Origin: Shinisaurus crocodilurus
Lineage: Eukaryota; Chordata; Lepidosauria; Squamata; Shinisauridae
Reading direction: 5' to 3'
NCBI GenBank assembly: GCA_021292165.1
Contig: JAHFWL010000181.1
Span: 266,523-330,522, forward strand
Length of the DNA stretch: 64,000 nt
Part shown: piece after piece, positions 13,201-21,700 of the stretch
Layout: each line of letters begins with the position of its first letter
Numbering within the stretch: the first letter of the stretch is position 1
Position numbers and translations under genes: made by a program
Notes under the pieces: generated by a model
What the model saw: the letters and a program-made list of their open reading frames with translations, nothing else
The model's database searches: none
Told to the model about the DNA's origin: nothing

Positions 13201-13627
13201 TGTTCTCCAACCTTGGGTCCCCAGATGTTTTTGGCCTACAACTCCCAGCATGCCCCAGCCAGCTATGCTGGCTGGGGCATGCTGGGAGTTGTAGGCCAAA
13301 AACATCTGGGGACCCAAGGTTGGAGAACCCTGCGCTGGGGCTTGAGGTTCATGGGCATGGTGCTGGAGGGGGGGCAGATTTAATGTGGTACGGTCATATC
13401 AGGTTATGTCAGATAAATGGATCTTGCGAGCTTTTCCAACACCCCTGCCCTAAAACACCCAACCCTGGAAGCTAACGTGAACTCGTTTTTCTGCCCAGGG
13501 TTCTGTCAAGTTCCGTTGCAGGAAGTCCCCGCTACTGTATGCCGACATCAGGCCGCACGGCCACGGCTGCCCAGTGACCGGGTTCAACCAGATCCTCCTC
13601 GACAACCGCGAGCTCCTCTCCGCCTGA
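1063..13627 (+). CDS. MYO19: MYO19, unconventional myosin-XIX, C-terminal 419 residues (nine exons; 5' part lies left of the window)
   Basis: MYO19 is an actin-based motor anchored on the mitochondrial outer membrane that moves and partitions mitochondria. Coding exons: 1063-1209, 1402-1509, 3413-3483, 3810-3919, 7050-7222, 8984-9113, 9983-10068, 11946-12251, 13499-13627. All phases join without a frameshift (1,260 bp, 420 codons with the TGA). The protein shows the motor end ([12 protein letters not shown], then [20 protein letters not shown], then [12 protein letters not shown]), three IQ-like segments ([45 protein letters not shown]), and a tail with [15 protein letters not shown] and [10 protein letters not shown] that matches the MyMOMA tail of vertebrate MYO19 as I remember it. 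Human MYO19 is about 970 residues, so a little over half lies upstream. Every intron contains transposon copies. I see no disabling mutation. The ZNHIT3 gene converges on it downstream. Confidence 0.96.
1402..1509 (+). CDS. MYO19: MYO19 coding exon B (motor, IRCIKPN segment)
   Basis: There are 36 codons in phase 0, with acceptor CTCTCGTAG and donor GTGAGG. It encodes the myosin-wide signature [14 protein letters not shown] of the relay and SH helix region and ends with ALFRKDE. Confidence 0.95.
1625..1866 (-). mobile_element. MIR-like tRNA-derived SINE (MYO19 intron)
   Basis: Minus strand: a tRNA-type head (B-box CCGGGTTC), the CORE-like GTGACTTTGGGCCAGTC and CCTCACAGGGTTGTTGTGAG, then a GCCTTGGGTTCCTTG tail and TAAATA repeats. 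Confidence 0.85.
1867..2103 (-). mobile_element. MIR-like SINE, second copy in tandem with the first
   Basis: Directly adjoins 1625-1866 in the same orientation, with its own tail and head. The tail is diverged (AACCCACCTTTCTTCTTC). Confidence 0.82.
2503..2720. repeat. Dispersed repeat shared with 38458-38650 (MYO19 intron)
   Basis: GGGCATATTTGGCAATTTTG, CACAAAATGGCTGCCATGGT and GAACCCAAATA recur at 38458-38650, where the start CAGGGGTAGGCAAGC looks like a hAT-type end. Confidence 0.7.
3105..3372 (-). mobile_element. Ancient MIR element (MYO19 intron)
   Basis: TATAGCACTTGCCCTAAAT, AGCAACCCTGTGAGGGAGGT, CATCTCCCCATGTTGCAGG and GAGATTTGAACCGGGGACTG follow the order of the classical MIR consensus, older than the squamate copies. 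Confidence 0.7.
3413..3483 (+). CDS. MYO19: MYO19 coding exon C (SH helix, LEACG..AAGFPIR)
   Basis: This 71 bp exon enters in phase 0 and leaves in phase 2 (the Arg codon is split AG|G). It encodes [20 protein letters not shown] and FPI, the conserved segment leading to the converter. The donor is GTAAGG. Confidence 0.95.
3596..3758 (-). mobile_element. MIR-like SINE fragment just upstream of MYO19 exon D
   Basis: CCAAGGAACCCAAGGCGG to GGATCTCCCCAGTCC; the outer tRNA head is missing. Confidence 0.82.
3810..3919 (+). CDS. MYO19: MYO19 coding exon D (converter start)
   Basis: This 110 bp exon is preceded by a long pyrimidine tract and GGGCAG. It encodes [20 protein letters not shown], then a lineage-variable linker ending HVTGN. 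It leaves in phase 1 at a GTATGT donor. A MIR-like SINE ends about 50 bp upstream. Confidence 0.93.
4072..4296 (-). mobile_element. MIR-like SINE (MYO19 intron)
   Basis: Full copy from TTATTATATTTATATCTCGCC to CACCACTACACCGGCTCTC. Confidence 0.85.
4611..4870. repeat. Dispersed repeat related to 14640-14945 (inverted)
   Basis: GTGTGCGTTCTCAAAACATG, GGGGGGGTGTTTTAGATGTC, TGCACTTTAGAACGCAAGC; inverted relatives of ACTTGCATTCATGTTTG and GTCTGCACTTTCACGTTAG. Confidence 0.4.
5148..5402. mobile_element. Tigger/mariner-type MITE with TA duplication
   Basis: Terminal repeats CAGTCATGCCTTGGATTG and, inverted, CAGTAATACCTTGGATTG, flanked by TA on each side. 255 bp, AT-rich, no transposase. The termini resemble known pogo/Tigger families. 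It lies in the MYO19 intron between exons D and E. Confidence 0.85.
6092..6308 (-). mobile_element. MIR-like SINE, part of a composite repeat
   Basis: ATATCCCACTGTTTTTTCC to TCTACCCACTACACCACAC. The sequence to its right up to 6728 is duplicated with it at 27976-28583. Confidence 0.85.
6310..6728. repeat. Non-SINE part of a composite repeat shared with 28147-28583
   Basis: CAGTTTATAGTCTGACAACA, TCACCCCCTGGGGTGTCGAG and TGGGTTGGATCCAGATTTAA recur in the same order at 28200-28580. It contains a second MIR-like core (CCTACCTCACAGGGTTGTG). Confidence 0.8.
7050..7222 (+). CDS. MYO19: MYO19 coding exon E (acidic linker and converter end)
   Basis: This 173 bp exon begins [18 protein letters not shown], then [10 protein letters not shown], a variable stretch, and the conserved [12 protein letters not shown]. 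It enters in phase 1 and leaves in phase 0 at a GTAAGG donor. Open frames continue into both introns but lose similarity outside these borders. Confidence 0.94.
7437..8030 (-). mobile_element. L2-like LINE 3' part, split by MITE A (MYO19 intron)
   Basis: CTACCGCCCAATAGCCAAAG, GGGGGGCCACCACCAAGAGG, TCCCGAGCCACGTAGGGCTT. Same segments in the same order at 11366-11830. Confidence 0.72.
7805..7925. mobile_element. Palindromic MITE family A, copy 1 (inside an L2-like LINE)
   Basis: Reads CAGTGTTCTCCAACCTTGGG and returns as its reverse complement. Flanks CCTTAGAT/CCTTAGTT form a 7-of-8 target duplication, so it inserted into the LINE fragment that surrounds it. Confidence 0.88.
8225..8415 (-). mobile_element. 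CR1 LINE fragment (MYO19 intron)
   Basis: CCGTTCACACAGTGGCCGAC, CACAAGCAGGACAGGAGTGC, TGTTCCCCAGCAACTGGTGT. Confidence 0.78.
8801..8970 (-). mobile_element. 5S-rRNA-derived SINE with CR1-like tail, abutting MYO19 exon F
   Basis: On the minus strand GGAAAGCTAAGCAGGGTCAG and ACTTGGATGGGAGACC match the 5S gene internal promoter (box A to box C). The 3' part GGGGGTTGGACTCGATAGCC, ending in TCTATGAAATCT, is CR1-like. It ends 13 bp before the exon at 8984. Confidence 0.85.
8984..9113 (+). CDS. MYO19: MYO19 coding exon F (lever helix, first IQ)
   Basis: Acceptor ACTCCTTTTGCAG. It encodes [15 protein letters not shown], then the IQ segment [19 protein letters not shown], and ends in TVIQS. It leaves in phase 1 at GTGAGG. 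A 5S-derived SINE ends only 13 bp upstream. Confidence 0.94.
9188..9580 (-). pseudogene. Non-LTR retrotransposon reverse transcriptase C-terminus, decayed (MYO19 intron)
   Basis: The minus frame carries [20 protein letters not shown] then [17 protein letters not shown], the C-terminal signature of a non-LTR element polyprotein. Stops and frame breaks on both sides make it dead. The LINE clade cannot be fixed from this piece. Confidence 0.75.
9765..9900 (+). mobile_element. tRNA-derived SINE resembling Sauria SINE (MYO19 intron)
   Basis: GGAGCTATGGCTTAGGGCCA (A-box), GGTTCAATCCC (B-box), then CATCGCCAGTTATAAAAAG and a decayed GCCTGAGAC tail. Confidence 0.7.
9983..10068 (+). CDS. MYO19: MYO19 coding exon G (second and third IQ)
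   Basis: This 86 bp exon encodes [20 protein letters not shown] then IERAWRKWK, covering most of IQ2 and IQ3 for light-chain binding. Donor GTAAGA, phase 0. A Sauria-like SINE occupies the intron just upstream. Confidence 0.94.
10381..10482. mobile_element. Palindromic MITE family B (MYO19 intron)
   Basis: CCTCAAACTGATGCCTCCCA, then GGACTACAGCTCCCATCATT, ending CACCAGGTTGGGGAAGGC. Same architecture as the other family B copies, with the middle shortened. Confidence 0.75.
10885..10965. repeat. Short dispersed repeat, same family, inverted (MYO19 intron)
   Basis: TCATGTCTACTCAGAAGCAA, GTCTCACTGAATTCAATTGT. Confidence 0.6.
11366..11830 (-). mobile_element. L2-like LINE 3' part (MYO19 intron)
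   Basis: AAATAGCCAAAGCGCTCTGG, GGTCTTAACCTGGTGCCGAA, GGGCCACCACCGAGAAGGCC, GTGTAAGGCTTTTTAGGTC. Confidence 0.72.
11946..12251 (+). CDS. MYO19: MYO19 coding exon H (tail, membrane-targeting region)
   Basis: There are 102 codons in phase 0. It begins [17 protein letters not shown], has [15 protein letters not shown] in the middle and ends VASIRALPQ at a GTAAGG donor. In the known protein this tail mediates outer mitochondrial membrane binding. Confidence 0.94.
12304..12592. repeat. Dispersed hAT-like MITE (MYO19 last intron)
   Basis: CAGGGCTGGAGAACTGCGGG to GGTTTGACACCCCTGAA, with ACCACCGATGCTTTGGTGGT and CTTCTGTGCAGCTTCCCC. Relatives at 26750-26955 and, reversed, 17300-17590 and 63690-63945. 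Confidence 0.65.
12806..13080 (-). mobile_element. L2-like LINE fragment (MYO19 last intron)
   Basis: CTTCTATACCACTTAATATC and GGCTTTATGTATCTTCCCGG, then GGGGCCACCACCGAGAGC. Confidence 0.6.
13198..13332. mobile_element. Palindromic MITE family A, copy 2 (MYO19 last intron)
   Basis: 135 bp, nearly perfect hairpin of two arms of about 65 bp. Flanks CGCTAGGG/CGCTGGGG (7 of 8). It lies about 165 bp upstream of the last MYO19 exon. Confidence 0.88.
13499..13627 (+). CDS. MYO19: MYO19 terminal coding exon
   Basis: Acceptor TTTTTCTGCCCAG. It encodes [20 protein letters not shown] and [16 protein letters not shown], then TGA at 13625-13627. The C-terminus is shorter than the human one, which as I recall has an extra serine-rich tail. 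Confidence 0.95.
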   Translation, partial: GSVKFRCRKSPLLYADIRPHGHGCPVTGFNQILLDNRELLSA

Positions 13628-13765
13628 AAAGCGGACGTCTGGGCACTTTTTATCGATGGAAGTATTTATTGCACTCGTGCGCCTCTCTTTCTCAGCCAAA
13701 GAGAATCCACTTCAAACTCTTTTGTTTCTCCTGCCACATCTTATTAACGGTTTCGGTTTAGATCT

Positions 13766-13900
13766 GTCTTCCCCCACCTGGTGTCTTCCAGGTGTCTTGG
13801 GACTACAGCTCCCATCAGCCCCAGCCAGCACGGCCGACGCCCAGGAATGCCAGAAGTGGCAGCCCATAACATCTGGAGAGGACCAAGTTGAGGAAGGCTG
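13766..13900. mobile_element. Palindromic MITE family B in the MYO19 3' UTR region
   Basis: TGTCTTCCCCCACCTGGTGT to ACCAAGTTGAGGAAGGCTG, with GGACTACAGCTCCCATCAGC between. It begins about 140 bp after the MYO19 stop, so it is probably transcribed in the 3' UTR. Confidence 0.8.
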
Positions 13901-14079
13901 GTGTACAATGTCGAGTGGAATCCTTGACGAAGGTCGCTCTGTAAGAACATCTGCCCCCCAACTCATGCAAACATCCATCCTTTTCTTCAAAAACAGAACG
14001 GTAGAGCATGTGTCTGGACATCTGTGGGTTGTGCTCATGTACGAACCTGAGAGAATGTGGCACGCACTCATAGTCTACT

Positions 14080-14216
14080 CAGGGGCTCTCCAACCTTGGG
14101 TCCCCAGATGTTGCTGGCCTACAGCTCCCAGCATACCCAGCCAGCATGGCTAATGGTAAGGGATTCTGGGATCTGGAGTCCAGCGACATCTGGGGACCCA
14201 AGGTTGGAGAGCCCTG
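14080..14216. mobile_element. Palindromic MITE family A, copy 3 (MYO19 3' region)
   Basis: Diverged copy starting CAGGGGCTCTCC and ending GGAGAGCCCTG. It joins the next SINE directly at 14217; no target duplication is visible. Confidence 0.75.
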
Positions 14217-14415
14217 GGTTAGAGCGTTGGACTGGGACTCGGGAGACCCGGGTTCTAGTCCCCACTCAGCCATGAAGCTCACTCTGGCTGGTTGCTGACA
14301 CTCAGCCTAACCTACCTCGCAGGGTTGTTGTGAGGATAAAATAGGAGGATCATGTAAGCCATGGGCTCCCTGGAGGAAAAACCAGGATATAAATGCAACA
14401 AACAAATAAATAAAT
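14217..14415 (+). mobile_element. MIR-like SINE in the MYO19/ZNHIT3 spacer
   Basis: GTTAGAGCGTTGGACTGGGA, B-box CCCGGGTTCTAGTCC, tail with AAATAAATAAAT. It may give MYO19 its poly(A) signal. Confidence 0.87.
14402..14414 (+). terminator. Candidate MYO19 polyadenylation signals inside a SINE tail
   Basis: The first AATAAA hexamers I find on the plus strand after the MYO19 stop are the AAATAAATAAAT repeats that end the SINE at 14217-14415, about 775 bp after the stop. Their use is inference. Confidence 0.35.
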
Positions 14416-15082
14416 TTTCTCCCCATCACATGGACCAGGGAGGCTCCTATTTGCATGTAACCTTCTCTTTTAGACATCGGAATTTGGAAACAAATCCTAT
14501 TTAAACCAGTGGGGTTTATGGGCCAAGTCCTCGTGGTCAGGGGAGTTGGATCCGGGAGCTGCCCAATTTTCAGGATCTGCCTTCTCCCACACCACAGCTC
14601 ACCTTATTCAGCAGGGTCCCTTGCTATACCCTATCTGTATGATGTACGAGATTTTCATTCCTGTTGGCAAATCATGCAGACATGTCCCATTCACAACTCC
14701 AAACATGAGCAGGAGCGCAATTCTCAAGAAATGTTTGTAATCTCCTAAACTTGCATTCATGTTTGAAAGTTGTCCGTGTCCGTCCCGTCCCGTCCCCCCC
14801 CGAAAAAAGTCTGCACTTTCACGTTAGCCTCGGGGGAGGGGGGGAGGGGGCATGCTTTGGGTGTGTGCTTTTAAAAATGCGGATTTTCCCCGATTGGGGG
14901 GAGGGGGGGAGACAACACTCACGTTTGGGAATATGAATAAGGCGAGACAAGCTTTGTGGATGCAACGGGCTTGAGTTCACCCTTCCCTAATGAGGAGTCC
15001 ACCTGGATGTATGAGGCAAAGTTCTTCCATTCGAAAGAAAAAAAGCCAAACAACTGTCTTGGATCGTAACCAAAGTTACCTT

Positions 15083-15088
15083 TTTAAT
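15083..15088 (-). terminator. Candidate ZNHIT3 polyadenylation signal (ATTAAA)
   Basis: The minus strand reads ATTAAA about 425 bp past the ZNHIT3 stop, outside any clear repeat. A further minus AATAAA lies at 13665-13670, inside the MYO19 3' UTR. Which is used cannot be told from sequence. Confidence 0.35.
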
Positions 15089-15282
15089 ACTGTGGACACT
15101 AACTGGCATTTTTAAACTTTCTCTACTGGTGCTTCTCAGTAGCTACAGAGCACGAAAAGGGTCCAAAATGGCTGCTCCGGAAAGCATTTTGTAAAACCAC
15201 TTTTAAATTGCCGACCCCCCCCGTAAATGTTCACTTTCTCCAAATCCCGGGGATTCGCACTCTTGACAGAATGGTCCGCGAC

Positions 15283-15405
15283 AGCCTTCCCTAAACTGGT
15301 GCCCTCCTGATGCAGTGGGAGTGCAACGCCCATCACTCCCAGCCAGCATGGCCATTGGCCAGTGATGGGAGTTGTAGTCCAACACTATCAGGGCAGGGAG
15401 GGGCA
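15283..15405. mobile_element. Palindromic MITE family B near the ZNHIT3 3' end
   Basis: Starts CAGCCTTCCCTAAACTGG with an inverted counterpart near 15400. It lies about 110 bp beyond the ZNHIT3 stop and is probably in its 3' UTR. Confidence 0.75.
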
Positions 15406-15511
15406 CCAGCGATCCAGCAGTTGGTAAGAAGGGACGCTCTCCCCGTATGCCGATTCGCAAGCCCTCACCCCGCCAGAGCTGGCCGTCCTCGACCCATTCC
15501 GAAACCCAATT

Positions 15512-15702
15512 TCAATCCGGAAGCTCGTCCCCCTTCTCTGGGGGCTCGACTGTCCGCAGGCAACAGTCCGCAAACTCCACGAAGAGCGGCTCCTGCATGT
15601 ACTTTTTCAGGGCGGAGCTCTTGTCTTCGGCTCGGTCGACGTCGAGAAGCAGCTGCCGCAGGTGGGGGTTCAGCAGAATGCTTCGGAGTTCTTCGGATTC
15701 GC
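15512..15702 (-). CDS. ZNHIT3: ZNHIT3 terminal coding exon
   Basis: Acceptor CAAAACAG. It encodes [20 protein letters not shown], then a charged stretch, [19 protein letters not shown] and [10 protein letters not shown] with TGA at 15514-15512. This is the most conserved part of the protein and mediates NUFIP1 contact in the family. Confidence 0.95.
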
Positions 15703-18700
15703 CTGTTTTGTTTTTGCAAAGGAGAAAAAGAAGCAGCAGGGGGAGGTGACGTCAAAATGCACAGACGGGTGAAGAGCAAGGTGCGGGAGGGAGATGCCTG
15801 GCCACTGGCCACCCTTCGGGAAGGGACCGCAACTCTGTGTTCGAGCAAGTGAAGTGTGTAATCAGTGTTGCGTCGTGGTTGGAGTGGGGACTCGGGAGAT
15901 ATCCGGGTCCTAGTCCCCACTCGGCCATGAAGCTCACTGGGTGACTTTGGGCCAGTCACCGACTCTCAGCCTAACCTCCCTCACAGGGTTGTTGTGTGAC
16001 AAAAGAGAAAGGAGGATTATGTAAACGCCTTGGGTTCCTTGCAGGGGGGGGGGGAAACGAGATATAATTATAATAAATAAATAAAAATAAGTAACGGCAA
16101 CTCTGCTTCTCCCATCCTACCTTTCCCCAAATTGATGCTTTAGACTGCAGCTCCCAGTATTCCCATGCTGACCAATGTCCCTGCTGTCAGGGGCTGATGG
16201 GAGTTGAAGTCCAACCCATCTGCAGGGTACCAAGTTGGGGGAAGACTGTCCTATCCTATATAGCAGAACGACACATCGCAAGGAAAGCGTTTTGTCCTCG
16301 TCGGGCAAACGGGGTTGCGGTGGAGAAGAACCGGACGGGACAGGGGTGCTTAAACTTGCCTGTGCTTGCCAGTTCTATTTTTAATTATTGTATTTATATC
16401 CTGCCTTTTTTCCTGCAAGGAACCCAAGGCACTTACATAATCCTCCTCCTCTCCCTTTTATCACACAACAGCCCTGTGAGGTAGGTTAGGCTGAGAGTCA
16501 GCGACTGGCCCAAAGTCACCCAGGGAGCTTCATGGCCGAGCGGGGACTAGAACCCGGATATCTCCTGGGTCCCAGCCCAACACTCCAACCACTACACCAC
16601 ACTGACTCTCAATCTTTATTATTATTACAAATTATAACAAAAAATTAGTATTTCTGCAGGAGGTGGGAGACAGGGCTGGCAAGTGCACCAGGGGGCAAGC
16701 ATCCCTCCGCCTCGGCAACCCTCCCGTGCGCGTGTCCCATCTCTGCGCTCACGAGACCGCTGCAGAGTCGGGTCTCGGAACGTCTGTTTGCCCAGGCAAC
16801 GGGTCGACCCATCCCGGCCTCTCCCAAGCTGGCCGTCTCCAGAATGTGCCGGACTACAACAACCGTCATCCCCCCAACCGGCGTGGCCAACAGCCCCCTG
16901 CCGGCTGGTGTGTGATGGAAGCTGTCATCCAACCCTTCTGGAGGGCTGGAGAGATGAGAAACACTGAGTGGGTTCGCACAACACACTAAGCCATGGCGGC
17001 TACAGGAAACCCTAGAACAGTGCTGGCTGGGGCATGCTGGGAGTTGTAGGCCAAAAACATCTGGGGACCCAAGCTTGGAGAACACTGCCCTAGAACGAGC
17101 CATGGCTCCAAAGGCCGGGCTGCGAAGCATGGGACTGGTTTCGCACAACACACGAAGCCAAGGTGCTTTTATAGCGGCTCCGGCCAATGGCTCCAAGCCA
17201 TCCTCGACCAGCGGCAGTTCTGCAGCAGAGAACCAGAGCTGCCCGAAGCATCTTTGAAGGCAGAGATGTTGAGACTTCCTTCAGCCCAAGGGCCAATTTC
17301 CATTTCAGAGAGGCTCTTGGGCGGGGCGGGGGCACATTCCAGTGGTGGGTGGAGTCAAAGGCAAGGAGGGCGGGGCCAAAAATACCAGCATATTTTTTGC
17401 TTGGAGTTCTTGCTGCCCAGTAATTCGACCTCAGGAGAGGCATTTCAACCTTTTAGGATTTGGGGCAGGGGACGACTGCACAAAAGTTGGGAAGCCATCA
17501 AACAATTGGGGGTTAGAGGAAAGGGATTGGGGCCTTCTGGTGAACGCTAGAGGGCCGGTTTGGGACCTGAGGTGGGGCTGGACTAGAACCCGAACGGGGT
17601 CATCCCATGAAGCTGATTGGTGGGAGGTTCAGGACAGAGAAAAGGAAGTCCTTCACACAGCGCAGAGTTAAACTATGAAACTCACTTCCACAAGATGTAG
17701 TGATGGCCGCCAATTTGGAGGGCTTTAAAAGGGGGCTGGAGAATTCATCGATTAATTAAATAATCCATGGTTAACTAGTCCTGATGGCTATATGCTACCT
17801 CCAGTATCGGAAGCAGTCTGCCTGTGTACTCCAGTTGCTGGGGAACATGGGTGGGAGGGTGCTGCTGCACTGCTGTTGGGTTTTCCATGGGCAGCTGGTT
17901 GGCCGCTGTGTGAACAGAGTGCTGGACTAGATGGACCCTTGGTCTGATCCAGCAGGACTCTTCTTAATATTCTTATAGTATGGTTTGCCTACTGGTCTAG
18001 GGGGCCTGGGCAAAGGCCCGACTTTGCCACCCTCTGGAGCCCACCTTGGGAAGACATTTTTTTTGGGGGGGTAACATTTCCCCCGTAAAGATCTAGATGT
18101 CTGAATTCACACTGGGAGTTTCCTAACAGCAGCAGCAACAGCGACAATAGATTTGCAAGAAATCACTGCATTTTTAAACCAGAAAGCTTACCTAAGAGCT
18201 GAAGTTTTTGGAGAGGCACTTTGTCATCTTCGTTGTCTTCTGTCAGAATGTTGTCCACGGACCACGGGCTTCCTAAATGGGAAAAGGAGGGGGGAATGGT
18301 GCCAAAGAGAGATGAGATGTTAAATTCTGTAACCTGCCAACCTGTTGCAGGGGGGAAAAAATCACTTTGTAGTCATCCACAATGGACTGTAAACCAGTAT
18401 TTTATGGGCCACTGCCCCACAGGCAGCTGGTCTCCCTTTGCCAGAATAGCCCTCGGTAAATCTGGCAGCAAAGCGCACAGCAGATCGGTGCCATCTTTGC
18501 CCTCCAATATGAAGATGGTACCAACTCTGCACTGCCTATTTAAAGGTGGCGTGTGCACTTTATGTCTACCACTTCTGGGATTTTCTTGGGGGGGGGGGGG
18601 GCTGCTAATCCCTGACCTACAGTGCATTGAGGCACACCAGAACAAGAACTAGGCTATTAGGGCAACAGGTGCTGCAGAATTCAGAGACTCTCAGCTTTCA

Positions 18701-21700
18701 TTTAAAAATAAGCTCCTAGTCCTCATGGTTGTGAGATTGCATCTGCAGTCATGATGGCTGCCCGTCTGCCAAAGGCGCCAACAGCAAGTAATTCAGGGAT
18801 GAGTTCTCTCTGCCCCGAAACAAACGTATGGTCCTCCTCTCAGAGACTTGGCACAAGCCTTATTACATGTGTAAGCACCTCCGTTCCCAATGCAACAGTT
18901 TGCCTTGCAAAATTACATTTAAAAAGAAAAGAAGTCCTGCCAAAATTTTCTAAGAATATTCTAGGTACTGCACAAATTCAGGGAGTGTAAATAAAGCACC
19001 CCAACAGATCATCTGAATGTAGAACTTGGAATCTTGGTGGGAAATATGTCTGTCCTACTGCAAAATGTGGAATGACAATTGAAGAACTCCTTTTCTCAGT
19101 GCAGGTTTTTCTATTTCTGTGATAAGGAAAAGAAAACCTTCCTTAATTGCAGTCCTCGGAGTGTAAAGCTTTAAAGTTTTTTGTGGCAGAAAGGAGCAAA
19201 AACCTTCCCCAGTTCGGCCTGCCATTCAAAGTCCAGCTTTGGCAATGCCTCCCACTCCAACTAAACACCTTTTTGACGCAACAGCGTTACTGACAGGGCA
19301 GACTTCATGAAGGGAATCCGATAAATTCAGAGACAATCAATCGTGGATATTAACCAGAACAGCTATACGCTGCCTCCAATCTCAGAGACAGTATGCCTAT
19401 GTACACCAGTTGCTGGGGAACATGGGCAGGAGGGTGGTGTTGTACTCACGTCCTGCTTGTGGGCTTCCCATTGGGGCAGCTGGTTGGCCCCTGTGGGAAC
19501 AGAATGCTGGACTAGAGGGACTAGAGCAGTGTTTCTCAACCTTGGGTCCCCAGATGTTTTTGGCCTACAACTCCCAGCATACCCCAGCCAGCATAGCTGG
19601 CTGGGGCATGCTGGGAGTTGTAGGCCAAAAACATCTGGGGATCCAAGGTTGAGAAACACTGGACTAGAGGGTCTGATCCAGCATCAGGGATCTTATGTTC
19701 TTATTATACACATAAGGAATCATTCCACAACTCAACCATTTTCTTCCCTCGATATGAACCCAAACACTCTTGTCTGGCCTTCCCCGGCCTGCGTCGGTCC
19801 AACACATCTGGAGAGCGCCAGGCTGCGGTCGCGGTCAGCTGCTCTTATCCATAAGACCCGGTTTGCTTTAACAATCAAGTTGGAAACCCAGGAAATACCT
19901 TCCGCATTTTCTGATTTCTTCCTCTGAGCACCCCAGGAAGCTGCTGTCTTCGCAGGCGGCGGAGGCGGGTCGTGTTTGTCCACGCAGAGTTCTGCTCAAA
20001 TTCAACACACATTTCATTATTCACTCCCGAGCCAGGTTTGGGATAAAATGTTCGCTGGGGCCTCTTTTGCGGTGGCACCTTCAAATCGCCTGCACACAAA
20101 GCCTCTCCCCCCGGTCTCGCACTTGAACTCCGCTGCTTAAGCGCCGATGCGAGCAATGACCACACGCTGGGAAGCTGGTGGTTCAAATGCTACAAAAGCT
20201 CACGAGATCAATTTAAGCAAGCCATGGGTCACTGTCTTTCAGCCCACTGGCTGGGTTCAGACAACCCGATAACCTGCACTTGAGGGCTGAGTATGGGTTG
20301 GACTCTGGGTTGTTGTTGGAACGTGGGTTATCGGGTTACCTGAACCCAGTCGTGCTAACAAGCCATGGTTTCTTAACCACGAACAACCCACAGTTCACAA
20401 CCCAACCACAAACCACGGGTTCTCTTCATGGCTTGTTCGTGGTTCACAAACCATGGTTTGTTAGCACGACTGGGTTCAGACAACACGATAACCCACATTT
20501 CAACAGCAACCCGTGGTTCAACGACAATCCACACTCAACCCTTGAGTTTGGGTTATCGTGTTGTCTGAACCCAGTCAATATGTCCCGGCGAATAATGATG
20601 GAGTAGACCCGAGCCAAAAGCTTTGAATTTCAAACTTTCCGCTCACAGTTCTCCCTCTGGTGATTCACTTGTTATTTAAATCAAGAAATAAATTTGTTTA
20701 AATGCGGTTATTCATTCATTATTATTCGTCCCACCCTCCTTGCGAAACCACTCAAGTCAGCGAGGCCCGCTAGGTAAAGCCAGGCGCAGAATCGTGGCCG
20801 GGAGAGTTGAGTGCCTTCGGCATGGCCCTTTGGGGCAGCCGCTTTGGGTGCCTTGTTTCTGAAAAAACTTCCAGGGCCCTGTCCTTACCCAAGCCCAGGT
20901 CCAAGAGATCTAACCATTAAGGCGTCAGACCGGGAGAGACGCGGGTTCGAATCCTCGCTCGGCTTCAGGCCAGTCTCTCCAAACAGCCCTGATGGGTGGG
21001 ATCAAAAGCGTGAAACCAGCAACTCTGGCCACGCCACAGGAAAACACGAAACGTGGCATAAAAATGCCACAGTGGGTTAAACGCCCCAAGCAAGCTAACA
21101 GCACAATTCTAGACGTGTCTAGTCGGCCGTAAGTCCCGCTGAGTTCAACTGGGCTTACCCCCAGATGAGCGGCTATGGGTACAAAAATTGCAGGCTAAGT
21201 AATATTTTCGGAGGAGAGGGGTGGGGGGAGAGAATATCCGCCTACCTTTGTGCTTCTTGTAGCAGGGCACTGAACAACTGAAACGACAAAGAGGATGTAC
21301 TGTACTCATTTTTCTAAATGCAGGTAAAAAAGAATGGATCTGTTTCCAGCAGTGAGCTGCGGGATCCGTCCCTAAATCCCTTTTGGGTGGAACCGGATTG
21401 TGCTCAGTCGCTTGTGAGGAGGATGTACGCTACTCTGCACATGGGCAGAGGTACTCTTGCTACTGCCTTACGCACTGGGAGGGCGCATTGGGAACAGGAG
21501 CCAGGAGGGCCCAGGCACATCCCAAGGCACCAGAGGAGAGATGCTGAGGCGTGATGGGGCATGAAGAGAACCAGTCCAGAGAGATTAAAATCCAGCATTA
21601 CTTGGATGGTAGGAAGCAACTGCACCCTCCCCAGCTCCAGGGAGGCTGCAATCCTAGGCACGATTTACTTGTGAGTAAAGGCCCATCAAACACGTTGGGA

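Larger units (their letters stand above)
13628..15511. other. Convergent MYO19/ZNHIT3 spacer
   Basis: It holds both 3' UTRs, MITE B (13766, 15283), MITE A (14080), a SINE (14217) and at 14640-14945 a G-rich stretch with runs such as GGGGGAGGGGGGGAGG. No further gene seen. Confidence 0.7.
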
